Part shown: piece after piece, positions 25,449 to 33,469 of the stretch
Position numbering within the stretch: position 1 is the first letter of the stretch
Layout: each line of letters starts with the position of its first letter
Origin: Tetraselmis striata
Lineage: Eukaryota; Chlorophyta; Chlorodendrophyceae; Chlorodendrales; Chlorodendraceae
NCBI GenBank assembly: GCA_006384855.1
Contig: VCJN01000572.1
Coordinates: 1-64,000, forward strand
DNA: 64,000 bases
Direction: 5' to 3'
Program-made: the position numbers and the translations under genes
The notes under the pieces: generated by a model
What the model was told of the DNA's origin: nothing
Seen by the model: the letters and a program-made list of their open reading frames with translations, nothing else
Database searches by the model: none

Positions 25449-26226
25449 GCGGCGCCAAGGCGCGGCGGCCGGGGCAGCGCGGCGCCAAGGCGCGGCGGCC
25501 GGGGCAGCGCGGCGCCAAGGCGCGGCGGCCGGGGCAGCGCGGCGCCAAGGCGCGGCGGCCGGGGCAGCGCGGCGCCAAGGCGCGGCGGCCGGGGCAGCGC
25601 GGCGCCAAGGCGCGGCGGCCGGGGCAGCGCGGCGCCAAGGCGCGGCGGCCGGGGGAGCGCGGCGCCAAGGCGCGGCGGCCGGGGGAGCGCGGCGCCAAGA
25701 CAGCGGCGGCCGGGGCAGCGCGGCGCCAAGGCGCGGCGGCCGGGGCAGCGCGGCGCCAAGGCGCGGCGGCCGGGGCAGCGCGGCGCCAAGACAGCGGCGG
25801 CCGGGGCAGCGCGGCGCCAAGACAGCGGCGGCCGGGGCAGCGCGGCGCCAAGACAGCGGCGGCCGGGGCAGCGCGGCGCCAAGGCGCGGCGGCCGGGGCA
25901 GCGCGGCGCCAAGGCGCGGCGGCCGGGGCAGCGCGGCGCCAAGGTGCGGCGGCCGGGGCAGCGCGGCGCCAAGGCGCGGCGGCCGGGGCAGCGCGGCGCC
26001 AAGGCGCGGCGGCCGGGGCAGCGCGGCGCCAAGACAGCGGCGGCCGGGGCAGCGCGGCGCCAAGGCGCGGCGGCCGGGGCAGCGCGGCGCCAAGACAGCG
26101 GCGGCCGGGGCAGCGCGGCGCCAAGACAGCGGCGGCCGGGGCAGCGCGGCGCCAAGACAGCGGCGGCCGGGGCAGCGCGGCGCCAAGACAGCGGCGGCCG
26201 GGGCAGCGCGGCGCCAAGACAGCGCA
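25449..26226 (+). repeat. GC-rich minisatellite, 26 units of 30 or 31 bp
   Basis: The unit is GCGCGGCGCCAAGG... with two length forms: a 30-bp form (CCAAGGCGCGGCGG) and a 31-bp form (CCAAGACAGCGGCGG). I count about 16 short and 10 long units. The first eight are all of the short form; the long form dominates the 3' end. The array is open in several frames on both strands because of its composition, so very long 'proteins' through it are not evidence of coding. Confidence 0.95.
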
Positions 26227-26817
26227 TACAGCGGAATCGGCGGAAAGGGATGCATTACAAGCTGTGGACGGCAGCCGCTGAAAACTATGCGGTCATGCCG
26301 CAACAACCCCAGCACTGGCTTCTGGATACCTCTGATCTGGCTGACGGCGGCGGGCTGCGGGATGCAGGGCCGCATGACTGAGGTGGCGGTGCTGGTGAGC
26401 CCGCAGAGTCTGCATGCGGTGGAGGCGGCGCAGCCGCATAGGCACTAGACAATGCTCTGAAGCGAGCCCCAATTGTCTGCCCAGCGCCTGCCCCAATGTA
26501 ACGCACCAGCTTGGCAGCAATTGGCAGCTCTTTTGCCCCCCCCCTCCACCCCACAGACACACTACCAATACCAGTTTCTCATCCCGGCGGGCAGTTGATG
26601 CGTATACCCAGGCTTGTGCGTACGCGGTGCGGGGGGGGGGGGGGGGGGGGGGGGGATCACTATAGCTAAGCTAGTGATGTGAGATATGAGTGCAGCAACA
26701 GATATTGTGCAAGATATTATACGATGGCATGCAAGCGGGTCCCCGCTCTTCCACAATCATTGGCCCTGCTCCCTCTTGCCCCGCCCCCGGTGCCCTTTAG
26801 CTGCTCTCAGCATCCCG

Positions 26818-27128
26818 AGTGGGATGGGCGGGGCAGCGGTTGCTACCGAGTGAGGCGTAGCATCGTTTGCAGTAGCAACGCAGCCTTTCCGGTGTGACGC
26901 CGCCTGGATGTAACCCAGCAGTACGCGCAAAGTGCAAGTGCAAGCTGCTGATGGCGGGGATCCCGCGCGGGGGGGGGGGGGGGGGGGGGCAGCGGCTGTG
27001 GGATAGGCGCGGCAGCGGTTGCTACAGAGTGAGGCGTCGCATTGTTTGCAGTAGCAACGCAGCCTTTCCGGTTGCATAGTGTGACGCAGCCTGGATGTAA
27101 CCCAGCAGTACGCGCAAAGTGCAAGTTT
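26818..27128 (+). repeat. Two-copy tandem repeat separated by a poly(G) tract
   Basis: A block of about 125 bp (GCAGCGGTTGCTAC ... GTAACCCAGCAGTACGCG) occurs at about 26,818-26,945 and again at about 26,994-27,128, about 180 bp apart, with 19 Gs between them at 26,971-26,989. The two copies are near-identical. Confidence 0.85.
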
Positions 27129-27169
27129 TACACGTCCGTGTGCCCCACCCAATGACATTGCGCCCGACC

Positions 27170-27871
27170 TCACTGACGGCATGTCTCGCTCTCCTTCAGC
27201 TCCTGGGCCGTCCGCCGCCTCACCCTGCGCACCCTACCAGCCGCGCGTGCCTTCTCGGAAGCCTCACACACGGCGGCGCGAGTCGCGTCGTGGAACGCGT
27301 CCCTGACATGGCGGAACTCCGCCCTCACCGTGGCCGTGGTCGGGCAGGGGACTGCCCGCTGATGGGTCGCCATGCATGGGTACTTGGGGCCGCACAAAGC
27401 CGGGGTGCCGTCGCAGCAACACTCCCAGTCCGTCCGTTGGCCGCAGTCCACGCATGACGGGCGTCCGGCCAGGACACGCACATGATAGTGCATGTGGCCG
27501 CCTCCCGCCACTGCTCGTAGTGCTCCGGTCAACATGGCGACGAGCAAGTCGGCATGTCCCGCAGGTGGCTGCGGGGCGGGTGGCGCGAGCGCAGCCTCGC
27601 TCGCCTCGACAACCCCCTCAGCCCGATCAGTCGCCTCGACCACGGCCTCCTCCGCCTCCTGACGCGGCGCACCAGGCGCCTCATCGTCGCCTGGCAGGGC
27701 GCCCCCCCCCGCAACGGCGCCGTCGGCGGTGGCCGACGCCGTCGTGGCGGGGTGTTGTGAGGAGGTGGCCCTAGACATAGGTGGGGCCGGCACCGCCATG
27801 TGTTGCTCCACATTCGGTGCGGTTCCTGACGCGACAGCTCCGTCGCACCAGTACCGGCGCCGGCACCCCAC
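27170..27871 (-). CDS. Cysteine-rich ORF resembling the C-terminal domain of piggyBac-type transposases
   Basis: A 233-residue frame begins MGCRRRYWCDG and has an Ala/Glu-rich middle. The C-terminal part reads HYHVRVLAGRPSCVDCGQRT, DWECCCDG, ALCGPKYPCMATH and ends in a basic helix (RAAGRVRRVRRR). The spacing C..C, W.C, LC, C...H is like the cysteine-rich zinc-binding tail of piggyBac transposases, which binds the element ends. No DDE domain is visible upstream, so this may be a captured or orphan DNA-binding tail used as an accessory protein of the surrounding CACTA-like element. A simple lineage-specific protein is the alternative. Confidence 0.4.
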   Translation of the reverse strand: MGCRRRYWCDGAVASGTAPNVEQHMAVPAPPMSRATSSQHPATTASATADGAVAGGGALPGDDEAPGAPRQEAEEAVVEATDRAEGVVEASEAALAPPAPQPPAGHADLLVAMLTGALRAVAGGGHMHYHVRVLAGRPSCVDCGQRTDWECCCDGTPALCGPKYPCMATHQRAVPCPTTATVRAEFRHVRDAFHDATRAAVCEASEKARAAGRVRRVRRRTAQELKESETCRQ

Positions 27872-28063
27872 GCACGCCTGCTGGGCTTACCGCCAACCGG
27901 CATGTTTCCTTTGGGAGGCGGTTCATCCGCGTCGGAGGTGAGCGGCGGTGCCTGTGTGGGTGTGGATACTGCCCGGCCATTAGGGCTCCCGCCGCCTGTC
28001 GCTCCGCCGACCCACGCCGCGGCGTGTGCTGCGCCCCGCATAGTCGCCTCGAATATAATATAC

Positions 28064-28772
28064 ATGACGCGGGGACGGGGGGGGATTCGTGCGTTTCGTA
28101 TGTCGGCGGAAAGGCGTGCGAAGCTGCGGCTGGCGAAGGTGGTGGAAGTAAGCGTGGCGGCGTCGGCGGCGTATTACCGTGCGTGCATGCGTGCGCAACC
28201 CCGCGGCAGCAAGCGCCGGACTCGGCGTGTGCCAGCGGCAGAGCTGCGAAGCCATGGACACGGTACGGGATGCCAAGTCTGGCTAAGCAACTGCCGAGGC
28301 TGGCGGCTTAACCCCCATGTCCGGCGGTTGAGGGACGGAAAGTGCGTAGAAGTTGATCGGGAAAGCGGGCATATAAGCCTGGCTGTGCTAGGTTCCTATT
28401 AAGTAATGGCGGTTTGTGCTAAGTAATTCTTAGGGGTAGACCATGCAGCGCAGGTAGGGGGGCGGTATAAATGAGGCCGGGCACATATACTGCTCCACGA
28501 AACGACACTGTCGCACGTGTTGAATAGACCCCCCCCCCCCCCCCCCCGCCGGGTCGGCCCGCCGGGTCGGCCCGCCGACCCGCCACGGCATGTAATATCT
28601 GTCATGCATCGCCGGGGTATGTGTGAGTGGATGCCCCGCCGCCACATCCCCCCCCCCCCCCCCCCATTTACACTTGTGCACTCATAAAGTTTGGGCTGGT
28701 TTCGGAGCAATACATGTACGTATGTATATACATACAATGGAACGTAGGACCTGCGCGGAAAGAGGGGGGGCT
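28064..28772. other. Transposon interior with poly(C) tracts, no recognised gene
   Basis: A plus-strand frame at 28,099-28,402 (MSAERRAKLRLAKVVEVSVA) looks basic and helical but has no known domain. Two poly(C) runs (about 28,531-28,547 and 28,650-28,665) and a CGGGTCGGCCCGC repeat follow. Confidence 0.35.
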
Positions 28773-29930
28773 GGCGGAATGCGTTGGGGGTGCGTAGAGT
28801 AGCGTGTTGGTGAGATTCGGGGTGCATCGGACGCCGGATGCCCATCCACCCAGCGTAAAAGACGCCTACGTAATATTCACACTATATATATTCACACGCA
28901 AATGTGTGAAAACCGGACATTCCGTGCCGGATGGGTGGGAATACGGCGTCCGATGCAGCCAAAACCCCAGCAACACGCTATTCTATGCACCGCCAATGCA
29001 CTCCGCCAGCACCGCCTCATTCTCTGTCGATTTCGAAAACGCCTTCACATTACCCACCGCTAATTGCAATTGCCACCGTGTAATGTTGTCACGATGTGCG
29101 CACACAACAACACTACTTACTACCGGTTCCGACGCGGATGGAGGCGAGGCTTGCGGAGTGCGTTGGGGGTGCGTAGAGTAGCGTGCTGCAAATAATTGGG
29201 GTGCATCGGACGCCGGATGCCCACCCACCCGGCGTAAAAGACGCGTAATATTCACACTTTATTAACACACAAATGTGTGAAAACCGGACATTCCGTGCCG
29301 GATGGGTGGGAATACGGCGTCCGATGCAGCCAAAACCCCAGCAACACGCTATTCTGTGCACCGCCAATGCACTCCGCCAGCACCGCCACATTCTCCGTCG
29401 ATTTCGAAAACGCCTTCACATTGTCCACCGCTAATTGCAATTGCCACCGTGTAATGTTGTCACGATGTGCGCACACAACAACACTTACTACCGGTTCCGA
29501 CGCGGATGGAGGCGAGGCTTGCGGAGTGCGTTGGGGGTGCGTAGAGTAGCGTGCTGCAAATAATTGGGGTGCATCGGACGCCGGATGCCCATCCACCCGG
29601 CGTAAAAGACGCGTAATATTCACACTGCTTTATTAACACACAAATGTGTGAAAACCGGACATTCCGTGCCGGATGGGTGGGAATACGGCGTCCGATGCAG
29701 CCAAAACCCCAGCAACACGCTATTATGTGCACCGCCAATGCACTCCGCCAGCACCGCCTCATTCTCTGTCGATTTCGAAAACGCCTTCACATTATCCACC
29801 GCTAATAATTGCAATTGCCACCGTGTAATGTTGTCACGATGTGCGCACACAACAACACTTACTAGCGCGCTACCGGTTCCGACGCGGATGGAGGCGAGGC
29901 TTGCGGAGTGCACTTGCGGTGCACAGACTA
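28773..29930 (+). repeat. Three tandem copies of a ~370-bp unit containing a fold-back
   Basis: Unit starts at about 28,773, 29,152 and 29,520 (GGTGCATCGG at 28,821, 29,200 and 29,569), so periods are about 379 and 369 bp. Within each unit GCATCGGACGCCGGATGCCC and, about 100 bp later, GGATGGGTGGGAATACGGCG are inverted and can pair as an imperfect 30-bp stem. The copies differ mainly by small indels. Confidence 0.9.
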
Positions 29931-30290
29931 GCGGGAGACTAGACCCATTGTCGCTTATTTACAAGCACGGGCGGTGCTGCCAGACCTGATCGTCTACGGC
30001 CGATATAATATTCACACTATATTAACATCGGTGCACACCGCCGCACACCGCCGCACACCGCCGCACACCGCCGCACAACGCTGCGCGCGCACATTCGTCG
30101 CACACATTATCCCGGATTCACTCGCCGTATCCATTACGCCGTGCTACTTCAACAATAAACATTGCGAAATTACACCGACACAATGCCGCACCGACTAGCT
30201 CTTGACAATACGTGCATATAAATAGTAGTGGCGCGCTGCTCCTCGCCTCCGATGTGTCGTTGACTGCTGCGGAAGGCGGTCGTCGACTGG

Positions 30291-30943
30291 GTGTTAGTTT
30301 CTCCACCTCGGCCGCCCCCCCCCCCCCCCCCCCTTCACCGCTCACAGCGCCATGGCCGACCTCGCCCCCCCGGGCAAAAGTGGGCGGCGAGCCTTGTTGT
30401 CTCGCGTGTCCGCGCCGCCGGCATCGAGGAGGACGAGAAAGACATGAGGAAACCCGTGACAAGGTGGGCGCGCAACAAAACACTCCATCCTCCGCATTAG
30501 CACGCACCCACTCGTGGCTAACTTGTGCCGCGCGCAGGTTCGTCCGGGAGCGCCGTAAGGCCCACCTCAACGCCAAGGCTTCCACAGTGCCAGCGGCGCA
30601 ACTCGTGGTGGCCGAGGAGGCCGCATCCTCAACCGCTTAAAGGCGAAACGATTGTGGCTTGTTGTGGGTGTCTGGGCACAGGGGGCGTCCCGACGCCAAG
30701 GTAAGGAAGCTCATGGCGGCGTCGTCGACGGCACAGCCTCCCGGGGTGGTGAAGACACTTACTGACGGATGACAAGAAGCGGAAGAGGCCAGTGAAGAAA
30801 CGCCGAGGTAAGAAACTGACGGTCGCGGAGTCGGAGGCGGAGTCGGAGGCGCAGGCGGAGGCGGAGGCGGAGGCGGAGGCGGAGGCAGCGAGATCGTCGA
30901 AGCGGAGGGTCCCCCGGGCACGCAAGAACAAGAACAAGCAGTA
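30291..30943 (+). CDS. Small basic, Glu/Ala-repeat protein of the CACTA-like element
   Basis: Three exon-like pieces lie in order. The first ends EEDEKDMRKPVTR at a donor near 30,462, the second starts after CGCGCAG (FVRERRKAHLNAKASTVPA), and a third near 30,771-30,943 reads KKRKRPVKKRRGKK, an AEAEAEAE tract, then SKRRVPRARKNKNKQ and a stop. The two Lys/Arg clusters look like nuclear localisation signals. A second, basic nuclear ORF is common in DNA transposons as a DNA-binding helper. The exon joins are not proven. Confidence 0.4.
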
Positions 30944-31637
30944 GCCCCCGCCCCCTTTACCCCCCCCCCCCCCCCCCCAGGCGGGAGCGGCTGGCGGCGA
31001 GGGGGGGCGGGGGGGGGCGGGGCGGGCGTGGTCCCCCCGCCCCCGCACCCCCCCCCCCCCCCCCCCCCCCCGGGCCACATCCCCCGATGGCAGCTGTCGC
31101 GAATATTGTAATTCAATCATTCTTCGGCAAACCGCTGCCTGCCCCCGCCCTCCCCCTCGCGAATATTTATGTAACGTGAGCACTCTTTGGCAAAACATGG
31201 CAGCCAAACCGCCCATCTGATGACCTTTGATCGGACGGCTGGCAGGCCCGATCAGCAGTACTAGTACTACAAATTCCCCAGTGTTACCAAGTACGTACGG
31301 CTGCGATTTGCGCTCCCATGTACTAATAGTCGTAGTTATCCACAGGACGACTAGGGCTCGTGCCCGGGTACCGGGTACCGGGTACTACATCCCCGGTACC
31401 GGCGTAATAAATATATCGCGTACTACCCGGTACCACACGGACAACCTTGTACCTTGTACGTCAGTGCCATGTACGCTTCACCGGGCTGGTACGACTACCA
31501 GAATGATGACAAAAAGGATTTATCGCCCGCCGGCAATAACGCCGGATGTACTCGCACGTAACTAAATGGACGTGCCGCCACCAGCAGCAGCCTTCACGGA
31601 TAAATAATAGTCGCTAGTAGTAGTGCTTCGTCACCTG

Positions 31638-31662
31638 TATGTCACATCTGAATCTCACAGTG
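31638..31662 (-). repeat. Right terminal inverted repeat of the CACTA-like element
   Basis: This is the inverted partner of 23,369-23,393 and is directly followed by the ATG target duplication. Confidence 0.9.
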
Positions 31663-32200
31663 ATGTCATCTTGTGCACATCCGTCATGGCACACCTTGGC
31701 ATGGTCATCGATGTAGGGGGGCATACTGCCTCATACCGCCCAGATCCTCACGATCTCAGCCGCCATGTCGCCATGCCGCTGAAGCATCACCACATGCCCA
31801 AGCTCCAAGTCCTGCGCAATCTGCCGCACGCGGCGCTGACCGTGTTGGCATCGGACGGCCCATCTCCCGGACTGCCATCAGGAGTTGGGGGGGGGGGGGG
31901 GGGGGGGAGCCCGATGCCGCAGCCAACTCGACCTCTTCATTCTCCTTCAACAGCCGGATCGAGCTGCAACCGGACAGCGTGGGCGCCAACGCTGCAGTGC
32001 AGCCGGAGCAGCAGGACGATGAGGCGAGCGAAGTTGAGCTGCCGGAGCTTGTAGCCGACTCAGAAGATGACGAGGAGGACTTTGTGCCCTGTTGGGAAGA
32101 GGACGTGCCCGACCATGTTGCCATGATTCACCACGCCCGCCAGTCCCATGGACGCCGACCCTGATAGTGACGAGGAGCTGCCGGACCTGGTTTAGGACTC
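31663..32200 (+). pseudogene. Retropepsin C-terminal part and acidic linker, frame disrupted
   Basis: It starts at the end of the transposon with VILCTSVMAHLGMVIDV, the hydrophobic-Gly-x-hydrophobic C-terminal half of a retropepsin. A 20-nt poly(G) tract at about 31,888-31,908 changes the frame. Beyond it is an acidic stretch (DDEASEVELPELVADSEDDE). The frame changes again near 32,150 to that of the methyltransferase, with one in-frame TAG at about 32,193 before its first Met. Confidence 0.6.
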
Positions 32201-32216
32201 AAACGATGATGACGAT

Positions 32217-33383
32217 GTGTATGAGGAGCTCACCATCATGACACAGACGGAGCCGGAGGTCGAGGCAGCGCTTGATAGCGAACCACCGGCCGCGGGCGCA
32301 TGTTACGCCCTGCGCGCGGAGGACCCCAGCGCCGACAATCTGTATGAACCGGACTGCCCATCAAACGATGTGGAGCTGGAGGATGGCACTGCAATGCCAT
32401 TGAGGGAACATGAGGACGAGATACCGGACTGGAGGGAACTCCGGAGGCAGCACCAAGCCGCCGGACGGCTACACTTGAGTGGGCACACACATGAGCGTCT
32501 GGCGCTCGTGCGCGCCGTGCCGCATTCGACGCCGGAGCTGACCAAAATCATCGACCTCGACCGGACCGGAGGCAAGGAGGGACGTGCCAAGCAAGGGCTC
32601 TTCTTGTTTGCTGGCATGCTGTCGGTGTTGTTCACCAACCTCGTCGACGGGTACCACTATGAGATGATACAGATCGTGGATCGTATGCTCCGGAGCGCGG
32701 CTCATCCGCAGCGCATGCTGCAACAGCTCGAGTGGATGCATCAGCGGTGGCCCGTGCAACTTCCTCGCAATGCGTTCGAGAAGTGCTTCGATCTTAGCGA
32801 CGAGTTGGAGCATGACGTGGAGCACATCACAGCGCCAACCATCTTGAGGCACCTGCCGGAGGTGGACGAGCTACACGCTGAGCCTCCATGTCAGGACGTG
32901 TCATCGATGGGCACTCAGCATGGACTACGTGCCGGTGCGCGTACTGGAGTGATAGTCCCGTTGGCAACGGCGATAAGCGAGCTCGACTACATGCTGGCCA
33001 AGGCACGAGGCGTCAAGGAGTACTGGGCTGCTCCCGCGCAGTATGGATACGTTATCGAGAACGTGATACCGGCCGCGCCGAGCCGACGCAGCATTGAGCT
33101 GCATGAGTTGATCGACTTCATAGCCCGTGTCTTTAGCGAGCCCAACGTGCATCATGCCCACAAATGTGGAGACGCCTCACTTCGCTCTGCCTTGTGGTGG
33201 ACCAACACCTTCACACAGCACTACTACCGGGCTGTGCAACACGAGTTTGAGCGGCCGCCGCGCGAGACCTACGCACAGATTGTGGAGCGTTGCAGCGGTG
33301 GGCTGCTTCACGCTCAAGTGGCAACGCCTACACTCTGTCAGCAAGTCTTAGGCAGAGACTTAGAGGCCAGGACACGTACATAA
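32217..33383 (+). CDS. C5-cytosine DNA methyltransferase of the retroelement
   Basis: The 388-residue open frame has an acidic N-terminus and then the order of C5-methyltransferase motifs. Motif I is GLFLFAGML (residues about 127-135, S-adenosylmethionine binding). Motif II-like IQIVDR is at 151-156. Motif IV is AEPPCQDVSSMG with the catalytic Cys at 225. Motif VI is YVIENV with its Glu at 281. Motif VIII-like SLRSALWWTN is at 321-330. The expected reaction is methylation of carbon 5 of cytosine in DNA, in the nucleus. The target-recognition region and motifs IX-X are short or missing, as only about 60 residues follow motif VIII, and those overlap the terminal direct repeat. The reading frame is intact although its element is decayed. 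The assignment rests on motif order and spacing, not on an alignment. Confidence 0.72.
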   Translation: MYEELTIMTQTEPEVEAALDSEPPAAGACYALRAEDPSADNLYEPDCPSNDVELEDGTAMPLREHEDEIPDWRELRRQHQAAGRLHLSGHTHERLALVRAVPHSTPELTKIIDLDRTGGKEGRAKQGLFLFAGMLSVLFTNLVDGYHYEMIQIVDRMLRSAAHPQRMLQQLEWMHQRWPVQLPRNAFEKCFDLSDELEHDVEHITAPTILRHLPEVDELHAEPPCQDVSSMGTQHGLRAGARTGVIVPLATAISELDYMLAKARGVKEYWAAPAQYGYVIENVIPAAPSRRSIELHELIDFIARVFSEPNVHHAHKCGDASLRSALWWTNTFTQHYYRAVQHEFERPPRETYAQIVERCSGGLLHAQVATPTLCQQVLGRDLEARTRT

Positions 33384-33413
33384 GACCACATGCCTAAGAG
33401 TTTGCTAGGCGAT
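33337..33413 (+). repeat. Right terminal direct repeat of the retroelement
   Basis: This is the partner of 19,976-20,044. It overlaps the last codons of the methyltransferase frame. With two flanking bases it begins TG and ends CA, as LTRs do, but the left copy does not keep both, and I see no clear target duplication. Confidence 0.75.
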
Positions 33414-33469
33414 GCAGTATGCAGTGCGGCGCCGAGAGTTTACCATCACCATCCAGTTTATCTTTTTCC

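Larger units (their letters stand above)
23367..31662 (+). mobile_element. CACTA-like DNA transposon inserted in the retroelement protease
   Basis: The ends are 25-bp inverted repeats that differ at one position (left 23,369-23,393, right 31,638-31,662), beginning CACTGTGAGATTC. The trinucleotide ATG occurs at 23,364-23,366 and 31,663-31,665, giving a 3-bp target duplication with two extra bases (CG) on the left. Skipping the insert rejoins the retroelement protease in frame. CACTG ends and a 3-bp duplication fit the CACTA/En-Spm superfamily. The interior holds a zinc-finger ORF, a transposase-like region, a 30/31-bp minisatellite, a minus-strand cysteine-rich ORF, a 370-bp tandem repeat and a basic ORF. 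Confidence 0.8.
19976..33413 (+). mobile_element. Decayed retroelement: gag-like, aspartic protease, C5-DNA methyltransferase; split by a DNA transposon
   Basis: The element is bounded by a short direct repeat (19,976-20,044 and 33,337-33,413). Going 5' to 3' it has gag-like sequence with a cysteine-rich zinc-knuckle-like stretch, an aspartic protease with a DTG active site, an acidic linker and a C5-cytosine methyltransferase. An 8.3-kb DNA transposon (23,367-31,662) separates the protease into two halves. Removing that insert leaves about 5.1 kb. I could not find a reverse transcriptase, RNase H or integrase, so the copy is either non-autonomous or internally deleted. Gag and protease parts carry in-frame stops and frameshifts, while the methyltransferase frame is open. 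Confidence 0.65.

Noticed and set aside
25000-26448. Very long open frames (over 380 residues) on both strands through the GC-rich minisatellite
   Set aside because: They exist only because the 30/31-bp units lack stop codons in most frames. Composition is purely repetitive, and both strands are open alike.
28773-29930. CRISPR array
   Set aside because: Repeats are about 370 bp, have no regularly spaced unique spacers, and sit in a eukaryotic transposon.
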